DNA of 64,000 bases from Gallintestinimicrobium propionicum (GCF_025567525.1 NZ_JAOQJY010000016.1:23070-87069), one strand, 5' to 3'. Counted from the first letter of the stretch, positions 9,280 through 19,004 are shown. Numbers and translations are program-made. Notes: generated from the letters alone by a model not told the origin.

Positions 9280-10446
9280 CTAGGAATTTGACTGAAGAAA
9301 ATGTTTTGCCCGTGAATGTGAAGCCAACATAACAAAATAAAAACAGATGAGAAAGAGTGGCAGTAACCATACCCCAATCCATTGTCCGAGAATACCGAAC
9401 ACGGCTGGTGCCAACATAATCCCCAGATACGAAGCTGCCATCTGTATTCCCATAATGTTTTGAGAAATATTTTCTCCAAAATTCTCAGGGGTTAAATAGT
9501 TTAAGTTTGGAAATAACGGCCCGTTACCAAAGCCGATCAAGAAAAAGCCTATAACGGATGTTGTCAGGAAAGGCATAAAGAGCAAGAGAATTCCTGCACC
9601 AAGAACAATTTGCCCCAATCGAATGATTTTCCAGCTATGTAGCCGCACAGCTAATAAACCGGAACAAAATCGTCCAAGCGTAAGGCCAATATAATATAAC
9701 ATAACTACTTGAGCCGCGTTGGCAATCGGCATATTTTTATTTTCAACGAGAAATGTACTGCACCAATTACCACAGGTATATTCTATTCCGCAAGATGTTA
9801 TAAACATACAGCAGATTTCTTTGACTCCTGGCATCCGGACCATTGTACGAAAAGAAAGACCGGATGCATGGCGTACAGAAGCAGAAGATACCGAAATCTT
9901 AGTTTTGCCCCAAAGGGTTATTGTGGCTATCAATAATAATAGAATTGCAAATTGAATACTGGCGGCAGTTTGGTACCCGGTGCGCCAGTTTCCTTGTGAT
10001 CCAATAATTTTTGATAAGATATATGGGCTGGCCGATACACCTACACCGTAGAAACAGTGTAAAAAGCTCATGTGTATTGCGGAATAATGGAGGGCAACGT
10101 AATTGTTAAGTGCAATATCGATTGCTCCTGCGCCTAATCCAAGAGGTAAGGCGCAGACGCATAACAAGTAAAAGTTATTAGAAAAGGAAAATAGCAACAA
10201 CGCAATTGCCGTTAATGCCGTGCTGAATATACAAATAAATCCAGTTCCAAATCGAGCAAGCAACCGTGAACTTAAAAGACTGGAAATAATAGTTCCGCAG
10301 GATATTATGATTGTTACAAAACTTCCATAGGAAATGGGCAAAGTTAGTTCAGAGTAAATAGCTGGCCAAGCTGTCCCAAATAGTGAATCAGGAATTCCTA
10401 AACTAATAAACGCAATGTAAATAACAAGTAATAAGAGCGTCGTCAT
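9280..10446 (-). CDS. Major facilitator superfamily transporter
   Basis: A 388-residue protein with about 12 hydrophobic helices, fitting an MFS transporter. The first helix starts directly at the N terminus (LLLLVIYIAFISLGIPDSLFG), and loop features such as SSRLLARFGTG after helix 2 resemble the MFS loop signature. The protein resembles the fucose/sugar and multidrug-like MFS groups, but the substrate cannot be assigned. AAGGAG sits seven bases before the ATG. The gene is visibly more AT-rich than its neighbours and ends in a non-conserved tail, consistent with recent horizontal acquisition. It stands alone. Confidence 0.85.
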   Translation of the reverse strand: MTTLLLLVIYIAFISLGIPDSLFGTAWPAIYSELTLPISYGSFVTIIISCGTIISSLLSSRLLARFGTGFICIFSTALTAIALLLFSFSNNFYLLCVCALPLGLGAGAIDIALNNYVALHYSAIHMSFLHCFYGVGVSASPYILSKIIGSQGNWRTGYQTAASIQFAILLLLIATITLWGKTKISVSSASVRHASGLSFRTMVRMPGVKEICCMFITSCGIEYTCGNWCSTFLVENKNMPIANAAQVVMLYYIGLTLGRFCSGLLAVRLHSWKIIRLGQIVLGAGILLLFMPFLTTSVIGFFLIGFGNGPLFPNLNYLTPENFGENISQNIMGIQMAASYLGIMLAPAVFGILGQWIGVWLLPLFLICFYFVMLASHSRAKHFLQSNS

Positions 10447-10594
10447 TTCATATCTCCTTGTTGTTCAGAGTGATTTATACATTTTGTCTTTTTGTACGAC
10501 TTTTAGCATCGCCGATTTTAAGAATAAATCCTACTGGACAATCAGATTATGGAATAATTTTTCTATTTATCGGCGGCAAGCCTGCAAAAGCACC

Positions 10595-11470
10595 TTACCA
10601 CACCAAAACCTCACAGCCATCCTCTGTTACCGCAACGGTAACCTCCCACTGTGCGGACGGCTTGCCGTCATCTGTATAAATCGTCCAGCCATTATCGGCG
10701 TCCTGATAAATTTCAGCTGTTCCAGCATTTACCATCGGCTCAATCGTAAATACCATTCCGGGTACCATCAGCATTTCTGTCCCCTTTGGCGTTACATAGC
10801 TGACAAAGGGATCTTCATGAAATTCCAGTCCAACGCCATGTCCGCCGATATCCACAACGATACTATAGCCGTTTTCCTTTGCATGACGGTTGACCGCATC
10901 CGCCATATCCCCCAGAAATGTCCACGGTTTTACCGCCTTGATGCCCTCTTCCACGCACTCCTTTGCAACCCGCACGAGCTTTTCCTTATCCGGCGTCGTC
11001 TTTCCGATGATAAACATTCTCGAAGAATCGGAGAAATATCCTTTGTAAATCGTAGAAACATCGACGTTAATGATATCGCCCTCTTTTAAGATCACGTCCT
11101 CACTTGGAATACCGTGGCATACCTCGTCGTTGATGGAAGTGCAAACGCTCTTCGGGAATCCCTCGTAGCCGAGCGGAGCCGGGATGCCGCCCAGTTCGCG
11201 GGTCTTGTCGTCAACCCATTTGTTGATCTGCTCTGTGCTGATTCCGGCACAGATATTCTCTGCCACATAATCCAGAACGGCGATATTCACTTTACCGCTC
11301 TCCCGGATGCCCTCGATCTGCTCCGGCGTCTTGATTATATCATGTCCGGGCACGATATGTCCTTCCAGCTCAAAGCCATGAATCTTTTCATCAAACCGCA
11401 TGTGGCAATTCTTGTACTTTTTGCCGCTGCCGCACCAGCACGGGTCGTTACGTTCCAGTTTCTTACTCAT
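10595..11470 (-). CDS. map: Type I methionine aminopeptidase with N-terminal SEC-C zinc motif
   Basis: Removes the initiator methionine from nascent proteins. The first 25 residues form a SEC-C motif (NDPCWCGSGKKYKNCH), a zinc-binding tag that in other proteins contacts SecB or the ribosome; this long form of MetAP is common in Clostridia. The pita-bread catalytic domain follows with metal ligands visible in NVDVSTIYKGYFSDSSR, in the GHGVGLEFHEDP histidine region, in FTIEPMV and in QWEVTVA. ATG 11470 overlaps the stop of the ABC-F gene (ATGAGTAA), with its GGAGG inside that gene, indicating translational coupling. A second, short-type map gene would be expected in the ribosomal operon elsewhere. 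Confidence 0.95.
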   Translation of the reverse strand: MSKKLERNDPCWCGSGKKYKNCHMRFDEKIHGFELEGHIVPGHDIIKTPEQIEGIRESGKVNIAVLDYVAENICAGISTEQINKWVDDKTRELGGIPAPLGYEGFPKSVCTSINDEVCHGIPSEDVILKEGDIINVDVSTIYKGYFSDSSRMFIIGKTTPDKEKLVRVAKECVEEGIKAVKPWTFLGDMADAVNRHAKENGYSIVVDIGGHGVGLEFHEDPFVSYVTPKGTEMLMVPGMVFTIEPMVNAGTAEIYQDADNGWTIYTDDGKPSAQWEVTVAVTEDGCEVLVW

Positions 11471-13355
11471 TTTCTGTGTTTTCCTCCAGTTCTCCGGCTT
11501 CAATTCTGGCAGCTTTTTCTTCCAGATACATCCACCGCTCCATTTTTTCTTCGAGCTTTGCAGAAGCCTCTTCCTTTTGCTTCGACAACTCGTTTAAACG
11601 GACAAAGTCCGTCGCCGCCTTCAGAATATCCTCGTCCAGTCGACAGACCAAATCTTCCAGATCCGCCATCTCCTGTTCAATCGTATCATAATCCTTCTGT
11701 TCCTGATAGGTAAATTTCAGCTTCCGCGCAGGCTTTTTCCAGGTTGCCCTTGCAGACTCGCCCCTTTCCCCTGAGGTTTCTTTTCTGCCGCCGTTTCCGG
11801 CTTCTGTTATACTGTCAAATTCCTGCGTCTCCATACTTTTACGCAGCGCATAATCGCTGTAATTGCCTTCGTACTGCTGCAGATGTCCGCCCTCTTCGAA
11901 GGCGAAAATCCGGCTCACCGTCCGGTCGAGAAAATACCGGTCATGGGAAACGATGATGACGATCCCCTCAAAATGATCCAGATAATCCTCAAGCACTGTC
12001 AGTGTTGTGATGTCGAGGTCGTTGGTCGGCTCATCCAAAATGAGAACATTGGGCGCGCCCATCAGCACCCGCAGCAGATTCAGCCGCCGTTTTTCCCCAC
12101 CGGAAAGGCGCCCGATCTCCGTATACTGCTCGCTTCCTTCAAACAAAAAGCGCTCCAGCATCTTCGCCGCAGACACGCTTCCCTCCGTCGTCGGCACAAA
12201 TTCCGCAACCTCACGGACATAGTCAATCACGCGCATATTCGGATCCATATGCGTCACTTCCTGCGCATAATAGCCGATTTTCACAGTCTGTCCGACGATA
12301 ATTTCACCACTGTCGGGCTGTTCCTTTCCGGTCAAAAGCTTCATCAGCGTCGTCTTTCCGCATCCGTTTGCGCCGATAAACGCGACACGGTCATTTTTCA
12401 GAAAAATATACGAAAAGTCGTGAATCAGAATTCTGTCCCCGTATCCCTTTTCCACATGACGGGCTTCCAGGGTCGTCCTGCCAAGGCGCGTGGAAATGCT
12501 GCCGAGCTCCACCTGTCCGTCCGTCTCCGGCGCCTTGCGATTTTTCAGCTCTTCATAGCGTTCCAGACGCGCTTTCTGCTTTGTCGAACGCGCCCGCGCA
12601 CCGCGCTGTACCCATGCAAGCTCTGTCCGAAGGGTATTCTGGCGCTTTAGCTCCGTTGCCTGTGCCATTTCTTCCCGCTGCGCCTTTAATTCCAGATAAC
12701 CGGCATAGTTCGTGTCGTAAGAATAAAGCTTTCCCTTGTCGACCTCTGCGATCCGATTGCACACACTGTCTAAGAAATACCGGTCATGAGTAATCATCAC
12801 CAATGCCTCTTTGCGCTGTTTTAGCTGCTCCTCCAGCCAGTCCGCCATTTCATGGTCCAGATGGTTCGTCGGCTCGTCCAGAAGCAAAATATCCGCTTCC
12901 TTTAATAAAACGCTCACCAGCGCAAGGCGTTTTCTCTGTCCACCGGATAGCTCGCCCGATTTCTGGTCAAAATTCGAAACGCCCAGCTTCGTCAGCATCG
13001 TTTTCGCCTTTGTCACAAGCGCCGCCGCATCCTGATGATCCCGCTTCTCTGCCTGTCCGGATTCCGGTCCGGACAACTCCCTGTGTCCTGCCAGCACACA
13101 GTCAAGGGCCGTCATTTCCGGATCAAAGACCGGATGCTGGGGCAGATAGGCGATCACCGCATGGTTCGCTTTCGTCACTGTACCCTCGTCCGTCTCTTCC
13201 AGCCCCGCCATGATTTTTAACAGCGTGGACTTGCCGGTTCCGTTGATGCCGATGATCCCGACCTTTTCGCCCTCCTGTAGAAAAAACGACGTATCGTCAA
13301 ACAGCTGCCGTCGGCTGTATGATTTTGATAAATGTTCTATGGAAAGTAAATTCAT
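11463..13355 (-). CDS. ABC-F family ATPase with C-terminal coiled coil
   Basis: A soluble 630-residue protein with two ABC domains and no membrane part, hence ABC-F: a ribosome-associated ATPase acting on translation or, in some members, giving antibiotic protection. Domain 1 shows GINGTGKST, LSGGQRKRLAL and LLLDEPTNHLD; domain 2 shows GANGCGKTT, LSGGEKRRLNL and LILDEPTNDLD. The linker (about residues 240-290) is basic and helical. The C terminus has a long coiled coil of the Uup type. GAGG seven bases ahead of ATG 13355 supports the start. The gene is upstream of and overlaps map. Being chromosomal and next to housekeeping genes, a general translation role is more likely than resistance. Confidence 0.92.
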   Translation of the reverse strand: MNLLSIEHLSKSYSRRQLFDDTSFFLQEGEKVGIIGINGTGKSTLLKIMAGLEETDEGTVTKANHAVIAYLPQHPVFDPEMTALDCVLAGHRELSGPESGQAEKRDHQDAAALVTKAKTMLTKLGVSNFDQKSGELSGGQRKRLALVSVLLKEADILLLDEPTNHLDHEMADWLEEQLKQRKEALVMITHDRYFLDSVCNRIAEVDKGKLYSYDTNYAGYLELKAQREEMAQATELKRQNTLRTELAWVQRGARARSTKQKARLERYEELKNRKAPETDGQVELGSISTRLGRTTLEARHVEKGYGDRILIHDFSYIFLKNDRVAFIGANGCGKTTLMKLLTGKEQPDSGEIIVGQTVKIGYYAQEVTHMDPNMRVIDYVREVAEFVPTTEGSVSAAKMLERFLFEGSEQYTEIGRLSGGEKRRLNLLRVLMGAPNVLILDEPTNDLDITTLTVLEDYLDHFEGIVIIVSHDRYFLDRTVSRIFAFEEGGHLQQYEGNYSDYALRKSMETQEFDSITEAGNGGRKETSGERGESARATWKKPARKLKFTYQEQKDYDTIEQEMADLEDLVCRLDEDILKAATDFVRLNELSKQKEEASAKLEEKMERWMYLEEKAARIEAGELEENTENE

Positions 13356-13502
13356 TGCAATCCTCATTTCTGCTGCGGTCATTTTGGTCAGTTTTCTCTA
13401 ACTTCTGTTCACGAACTGCCAGAACGCCATTTCTATTATAATTCTCCCCCTGCATTCGTGCAAGAAGTTGTTTTTTTCCATTGTTTTTCCATGGCAAAAC
13501 GT

Positions 13503-13612
13503 GGTACAGTGCACTCGTAGCTTACTCATAGCTTTCTATGGATAGATTTTCTGCTCGCAGAAAAATCTATCTGCAGGAAGCTGCGAATGGCGCGACTGTG
13601 TAGGCAGATTTC
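13503..13612. repeat. Family C repeat, diverged copy
   Basis: The stretch starts GGTACAGTGCACTCGTAGC and ends GCGAATGGCGCGACTGTGTA, matching in both ends the element at 41582-41853. Between them is a hairpin with arms GATAGATTTT and AAAAATCTATC. It fills the upstream region of the MATE gene at 13652. Confidence 0.55.
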
Positions 13613-13651
13613 CCGCCCGCAAAAAATGTATTTACGAAAGAGGTCACTCCC

Positions 13652-15079
13652 ATGCAACAGGAACAATCCATTTCCAGTCAAAATTTGTCCGATTCCCGGC
13701 TCAGCCGCTTCGGATTCCATTCTAAAAAGCCGTCCGATTCCGCTTTTTATAAGGCATTTTTTTCCATGTATCCGCTGCTCGTCCTGCAGAATGTCGTGAC
13801 GCTTTCCGTCAATCTCGCCGACAACATGATGCTCGGAGCTTACGGTGAATCCGCACTGTCCGGTGCTGCAGCCGTCAATCAAATTCAGTTCGTCTATCAG
13901 TGCCTGCTTACTGCCCTGGGCGATGGACTCGTCATGTTCGGCAGCCAGTATTGGGGCAAAAAGCAGCTTTCCCCGCTGCGCAAAATCGCCGCATCCGCCA
14001 TGCACTTCGGGCTTTTGCTTTCTGCAGTTTTATTCCTGCTGGTCAGCATTTTCCCGATACAGGCGCTTCGGATTTTCACGACGGATTCCGCCATCCTCGA
14101 ACAGGGCGCACAGTATCTGAGTATTATCCGTTTTACTTACCTGTTCTTTGCAATCACACAGATTCTGCTCGCAACCCTTCGAAGCGTGGAAATCGTCGGC
14201 ATTGCGTTCCGGCTTTCCTGCATGGCGCTTCTTGTCAATTGTTCGATTAACTATCTTCTGATTTTCGGTCATTTCGGATTCCCGCAGCTGGGCATCCGCG
14301 GTGCGGCGATCGGCACGCTGACCGCCCGCATATTGGAGGTTATCGTTCTGCTTGTTTACCTTTTCCGCAGCGCAGGCAAAAAGCTCGGGCTGCATTTTTC
14401 CAATTACTTCCATGTCGATCCGGTTCTGACGAAGGATTACCTCAAAACAACAGCCCCTATGCTCGTCACGAATGGACTCTGGGGCGTCAATACCGCCCTG
14501 CAGACCGTTATTTTAGGGCATATGACAGCTGCTGCCATCGCGGCAAACAGCGTTGCCTCGACCCTTTACATGCTCATCAAATCCACCGCCGTCGGTGCTT
14601 CCTCCACAGCCTCCGTCATGATCGGAAAAGCAGTCGGCTCCGGTGACATCCCGCTGACAAAACACTATTCCAAACTGCTGCAGCGTCTGTTTTTATGCAT
14701 TGGTGTACTGTCCGGCATTACACTGTTTTTCATCCGTATCCCGATCCTCTCGATCTACGATCTGCAGCCTGCCACAAAGGAAATGGCAAATACTTTTCTC
14801 ATCATCCTGAGTGTCATCTGCGTCGGCATGACTTATCAGATGCCCACCAATAACGGCATCATCCGCGGCGGCGGGAACGCACTTTTCGTCGTCAAAATGG
14901 ACCTGATCAGCATCTGGTGCATCGTCCTGCCGCTGTCGTTTTTCATGGCGTTTGTGATGCATGCATCCCCGACCGTCGTGGTCTGGTGCCTGAACGCAGA
15001 TCAGATTTTTAAATGCGTGCCCGCCTTTCTGGAATCCAACTACGGCAACTGGATTCGGAAGCTGACGCGGGACGAGTGA
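13652..15079 (+). CDS. MATE family efflux transporter
   Basis: A complete 475-residue MATE exporter with about 12 membrane helices. The N-terminal 30 residues are polar, then the first helix and the family motif NLADNMMLGAYGESALSGAA appear; a second repeat half begins near residue 260 with TAAPMLVTNGLWGVNT. Expected to extrude cationic compounds using an ion gradient; substrate unknown. An AGAGG site precedes the ATG. The gene is alone between a family C repeat and a strong terminator. Confidence 0.9.
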   Translation: MQQEQSISSQNLSDSRLSRFGFHSKKPSDSAFYKAFFSMYPLLVLQNVVTLSVNLADNMMLGAYGESALSGAAAVNQIQFVYQCLLTALGDGLVMFGSQYWGKKQLSPLRKIAASAMHFGLLLSAVLFLLVSIFPIQALRIFTTDSAILEQGAQYLSIIRFTYLFFAITQILLATLRSVEIVGIAFRLSCMALLVNCSINYLLIFGHFGFPQLGIRGAAIGTLTARILEVIVLLVYLFRSAGKKLGLHFSNYFHVDPVLTKDYLKTTAPMLVTNGLWGVNTALQTVILGHMTAAAIAANSVASTLYMLIKSTAVGASSTASVMIGKAVGSGDIPLTKHYSKLLQRLFLCIGVLSGITLFFIRIPILSIYDLQPATKEMANTFLIILSVICVGMTYQMPTNNGIIRGGGNALFVVKMDLISIWCIVLPLSFFMAFVMHASPTVVVWCLNADQIFKCVPAFLESNYGNWIRKLTRDE

Positions 15080-15124
15080 GGGCGCAGGCTTGGTGCAACG
15101 CCCCACGCCATCCGGCAAAGACAC

Positions 15125-15193
15125 AAAAAACCCGGAGCAGAATGTCTTCTCAGCAAATATTTGCCAGACAGCATCCTGCTCCGGGATTTTTTA
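15125..15193. terminator. Bidirectional terminator between MATE and ileS genes
   Basis: A 10-bp stem, CCCGGAGCAG at 15131-15140 with CTGCTCCGGG at 15175-15184, has a T run (TTTTTT) on its plus side and an A run on its left side. It can therefore stop both the MATE transcript and the convergent ileS transcript. Confidence 0.8.
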
Positions 15194-15319
15194 TTCGCAT
15201 ATTGGCATCGGACAGCCGCACTTCTTTCAGCCGCCCGATGCTACGCATGACACGCGCAGAGCCATTTGACGGCAAGCTGCCGCTTCAACCGCCCTGCCTG
15301 CGCCGCCCGCTTGCGCTGT

Positions 15320-18300
15320 TTACGCGTTTACTTTTTCTACACCGATGGTAACGGTTTCTCCGTTGACGTTCCACTCCTTGCTGACTGCAAGTGCTTCTTC
15401 GCCAACAAACGCATCTGCCAGAACCTTGCCGGCGATCATTGCTTCATTCCGCGCAACAATGCCTTCTACCTTCTCATTGCCGCAGACAGAAACCTTAATG
15501 TGATCCATCACTTCAAAGCCTGCATCCTTACGCATAGTCTGGATCTTGCTGATGACTTCGTATACAAAGCCCTCTTCCAGCAGTTCCTCAGACAGGTTGG
15601 TGTCCAGAACGACTGTCATGTAGTTATCTGCCTCAGATACATAACCGGGCTTCTGAGCCATATCGATCAGCAGGTCTTCTTTGGTCAGCTCCACTTCTGT
15701 GCCGTTCACGTCGAATTTCAGTGCTCCAACGCTTTCCAGCTCATCCATTGCAGCATTTCCATCCAGCCCATCCAGATGCTGTTTGATACCGCCAAGCTGT
15801 TTGCCGTATTTGGGTCCCACGGTGCGCAGCTGAGGCTTGAAGGTGTATGCCGTAAAGTCACGCACGTCATCTGTGAATACTACCTTCTTGACATTTAATT
15901 CGTCTTCAATGATTTCCTGATAGAAATCAGACAGCTGCTTGTCGGCTTTGACAAACATCGTGCCGATAGGCTGACGGTTCTTGATGTTTGCCGTGTTGCG
16001 GCACGCACGTCCCATAACGACGATTTCCAGAACCTCTTTCATATCCTCTTCCAGCTTCTCATCGATCATAGCGGTATCCACGGTCGGGAAGTCGCACAGA
16101 TGAACGCTTTCCGGAGCGCTTGCATCTACGCTGCAGACGAGGTTTCTGTAAATATCCTCTGTCATAAACGGGATCATCGGGGCTGCAGCCTTGGCAGTTG
16201 TCACAAGCGCTGTATACAGTGTCATGTAAGCGTTGATCTTATCCTGCTCCATGCCCTTTGCCCAGAAACGTTCCCGGCTTCTTCTTACATACCAGTTACT
16301 TAAATCATCCACAAAATCCTGCAGTGCTCTTGCAGCTTCCGGGATACGGTACTGATCCAGGTTTTCATCCACAGCCTTTACCATAGTATTGAGTCTGGAC
16401 AGAATCCATTTATCCATAACGGAAAGCTTATCATATTCCAGAGTGTGCTCTGCCGCATTGAAATTATCGATATTTGCATACAGTACAAAGAACGCATAGG
16501 AGTTCCACAGCGTGCTCATAAACTTACGCTGACCTTCCATAACCGCCTTGCCGCTGTAGCGCTTCGGAATCCAGGGAGCGGATACCGTATAGAAATACCA
16601 GCGGTTTGCATCTGCGCCGTATTTTTCCAGAGCTTCGAAAGGATCTACCGCATTGCCCTTGGACTTACTCATCTTCTGACCATTTTCATCGAGAACGTGA
16701 CCCATAACGATAACGTTTTCAAAAGGAGAGCGGTTAAACAGCAGCGTAGATTCCGCCATCAGAGAGTAAAACCAGCCTCTTGTCTGGTCAACAGCCTCGG
16801 AAATGAACTGTGCCGGAAACTGTCTCTTAAATACATCCTGATTTTCAAAGGGATAATGATGCTGTGCAAAGGGCATTGCGCCGGAGTCAAACCAGCAGTC
16901 GATTACTTCGGGAACACGGTGCATGGTACCGCCGCACTCCGGGCACTTCATTGTGATCTCGTCGATATAAGGACGATGCAGCTCTACAGTCAGCGCCTTT
17001 TCGTTGCCGGATTTTTCAAACAGCTCCTGACGGCTGCCGATGGATTCCATATGTCCGCAGGAGCACTCCCATACGTTCAGAGGAGTTCCCCAGTAACGGT
17101 TTCTGGAAATACCCCAGTCCTGTACGTTTTCCAGCCAGTCGCCGAAACGTCCTTTACCGATAGATTCCGGAATCCAGTTTACAGTATTGTTATTTGCAAT
17201 CAGTTCATCGCGGACTGCCGTCATGCGGATGAACCAGGATTCTCTTGCGTAGTAGATCAGGGGCGTATCGCATCTCCAGCAGTGAGGATAGCTGTGCTCA
17301 AACTTCGGAGCCGCAAACAGCAGGTGCGCATCCTCCAGAGCCTGCAGGACAAGGGGATCTGCTTTCTTTACAAATACACCCGGCCAGGGAGTTTCTTTGG
17401 TCATATCGCCTTTACCGTCTACCAGCTGTACGAACGGAAGATCATATTTTCTGCCTACGTTTGCATCGTCTTCACCGAATGCAGGTGCGATATGAACCAC
17501 GCCGGTACCATCTGTCAGGGTAACGTACGTATCGCAGGTTACATAGTAGGCTTTCTTATTCTGTTTTTTACAGATATCCACTGCACAATCAAACAGCGGC
17601 TCATACGCCTTGTATTCCAGATCTTTACCGGTGTAGGTTTCCAGCACTTCATAGGCGGGAGCTTCCGGATTTTCCGCATTCAGCTTGCCAAGAACAGTAT
17701 CCAGCAGAGCTTCTGCCATATAATAGGTATAGCCGTCAGCAGCTTTTACCTTGCAGTATGCTTCGTTCGGATTTACGCAGAGTGCAACGTTGGAGGGCAG
17801 GGTCCACGGCGTGGTTGTCCATGCCAGGAAATAAGCATCTTCGCCGACTACCTTGAAGCGAACGACTGCAGAACGTTCCTTGACATCCTTATAGCCCTGC
17901 GCAACCTCCTGTGCAGACAGCGGTGTTCCGCAGCGAGGACAGTAGGGAACGATCTTAAAGCCTTTGTATAACAGGTTTTTGTCCCAGATCTGCTTTAATG
18001 CCCACCACTCGGATTCGATATAGTTATCATCATAGGTGATGTAGGGATTGTCCATATCTGCCCAGAAACCAACGGTATCGGAAAATTTTTCCCACATACC
18101 CTTGTACTTCCAGACGCTTTCCTTACATTTATCAATAAAAGGAACCAGTCCGTACTGTTCGATCTGATCCTTGCCGTCCAGACCCAGCAGCTTTTCCACT
18201 TCCAGCTCAACCGGAAGTCCGTGGGTATCCCAGCCTGCCTTACGGGGTACATAATAGCCCTTCATGGTGCGGTAACGAGGAATCATGTCCTTGATAACAC

Positions 18301-18484
18301 GGGTTTCCAGATGTCCGATATGCGGCTTGCCGTTTGCAGTCGGAGGTCCGTCATAGAATGTGTAGGTCGGACCCTGCTTGCGCTGTTCCATACTCTTTTT
18401 AAAAATATCATTGTCACGCCAGAACTGCTCAACGTTCTTTTCGCGTTCCATGAAATTCAAGTTTGTGTCAACTTTGTTGTACAT
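15320..18484 (-). CDS. ileS: Isoleucyl-tRNA synthetase
   Basis: Charges tRNA-Ile with isoleucine. The 1054-residue length and sequence style (GRACRNTANIKNRQP near the anticodon-binding region) fit the long, eukaryote-like type 2 IleRS, a class known for low sensitivity to mupirocin. The HIGH-type signature lies in NGKPHIGHLETRVIK near residue 50 and the KMSKS loop in GQKMSKSKGNAVDP near 610. The editing domain lies between them. ATG 18484 follows AAAGGAAC; the upstream in-frame extension to 18547 lies within leader sequence. It is a single-gene unit controlled by a promoter and T-box leader upstream and ending at a bidirectional terminator. Confidence 0.96.
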   Translation of the reverse strand: MYNKVDTNLNFMEREKNVEQFWRDNDIFKKSMEQRKQGPTYTFYDGPPTANGKPHIGHLETRVIKDMIPRYRTMKGYYVPRKAGWDTHGLPVELEVEKLLGLDGKDQIEQYGLVPFIDKCKESVWKYKGMWEKFSDTVGFWADMDNPYITYDDNYIESEWWALKQIWDKNLLYKGFKIVPYCPRCGTPLSAQEVAQGYKDVKERSAVVRFKVVGEDAYFLAWTTTPWTLPSNVALCVNPNEAYCKVKAADGYTYYMAEALLDTVLGKLNAENPEAPAYEVLETYTGKDLEYKAYEPLFDCAVDICKKQNKKAYYVTCDTYVTLTDGTGVVHIAPAFGEDDANVGRKYDLPFVQLVDGKGDMTKETPWPGVFVKKADPLVLQALEDAHLLFAAPKFEHSYPHCWRCDTPLIYYARESWFIRMTAVRDELIANNNTVNWIPESIGKGRFGDWLENVQDWGISRNRYWGTPLNVWECSCGHMESIGSRQELFEKSGNEKALTVELHRPYIDEITMKCPECGGTMHRVPEVIDCWFDSGAMPFAQHHYPFENQDVFKRQFPAQFISEAVDQTRGWFYSLMAESTLLFNRSPFENVIVMGHVLDENGQKMSKSKGNAVDPFEALEKYGADANRWYFYTVSAPWIPKRYSGKAVMEGQRKFMSTLWNSYAFFVLYANIDNFNAAEHTLEYDKLSVMDKWILSRLNTMVKAVDENLDQYRIPEAARALQDFVDDLSNWYVRRSRERFWAKGMEQDKINAYMTLYTALVTTAKAAAPMIPFMTEDIYRNLVCSVDASAPESVHLCDFPTVDTAMIDEKLEEDMKEVLEIVVMGRACRNTANIKNRQPIGTMFVKADKQLSDFYQEIIEDELNVKKVVFTDDVRDFTAYTFKPQLRTVGPKYGKQLGGIKQHLDGLDGNAAMDELESVGALKFDVNGTEVELTKEDLLIDMAQKPGYVSEADNYMTVVLDTNLSEELLEEGFVYEVISKIQTMRKDAGFEVMDHIKVSVCGNEKVEGIVARNEAMIAGKVLADAFVGEEALAVSKEWNVNGETVTIGVEKVNA

Positions 18485-18520
18485 GGCTTTGTTCCTTTCC
18501 TTTGAATAAACTGATGCCCT

Positions 18521-18600
18521 CGGGTCGCGCATGCGACATGATTCCATTCCGCCGCAGTGCGATCTGAGCTTTTTTATCGTCTGAAAGACGATAAAAAAGC
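18521..18600 (-). repeat. Family E repeat module plus perfect hairpin in the ileS leader
   Basis: Bases 18521-18566 match 41715-41760 at 39 of 46 positions. Each copy contains a small hairpin, here GTCGC / GCGAC and there GTCAC / GTGAC, so a G-C pair is replaced by an A-T pair. In both places a strong hairpin follows; here it is a perfect 14-bp stem at about 18568-18600 (GCTTTTTTATCGTC with its complement). It lies between the T-box terminator and the ileS start. Confidence 0.6.
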
Positions 18601-18935
18601 CCCGCCCCTGTAAAGGGACGAGGCACTTGTTAGTGACTTCGTTTCACCACCCGTTACAACATACGCCCGCTGCAAATCAACTCTGCCGGGAAATATGCGC
18701 TCCGATAACGCCGGAAACTGACGTTGCTGCCTACCAGATACCCTGATCCTGTGTTTCCTGCAAAAGCTTCTGCTCTTTGGAAACCGGATCTGCCCCGGAT
18801 ACCGTTTGACCGCACAACTCGGAAGGGATTTTCAACCAACTCTACTCGCACCGGTCTTGCACCTGCACCGGCTCGCTGCAGCTTTCAACGATGGCTTACT
18901 GTCTTCGTCACAGTTTTTCTTTTTTATAACCTGTT
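18594..18935 (-). promoter_or_regulatory. T-box leader of ileS (tRNA-Ile sensing)
   Basis: The transcribed leader upstream of ileS has a T-box layout. On the minus strand a stem I region with GAGCCGGTGCAGGTGCAAG and ACCGGTGCGAG is followed by the antiterminator segment GGGTGGTGAAACG near 18640-18655. That segment contains TGGT, able to pair with the ACCA end of uncharged tRNA-Ile. A G+C-rich terminator (GCCTCGTCCC with GGGGCGGGGC) and a T run follow at 18594-18626. Two ATC triplets near 18783-18800 are candidate specifier codons. When tRNA-Ile is uncharged, readthrough into ileS is expected. The antiterminator differs from the usual GGTACCGCG core. Confidence 0.82.
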
Positions 18936-18974
18936 TCTATGAGGCTGGAATGCGTGTGCATTCCGATGCCATAG

Positions 18975-19004
18975 ATTATAAAACCCGAATTGCGGCATTG
19001 TCAA
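18975..19004 (-). promoter_or_regulatory. Sigma-A promoter for ileS
   Basis: On the minus strand a consensus -35 TTGACA (18999-19004) and a consensus -10 TATAAT (18975-18980) are separated by 18 bases, placing the transcript start near 18967, just ahead of the T-box stem I. Confidence 0.85.

Noticed and set aside
16445..17971. Long reading frame (508 codons) on the plus strand opposite ileS
   Set aside because: It is antisense to the conserved isoleucyl-tRNA synthetase frame, has no ribosome binding site and no recognisable domain.
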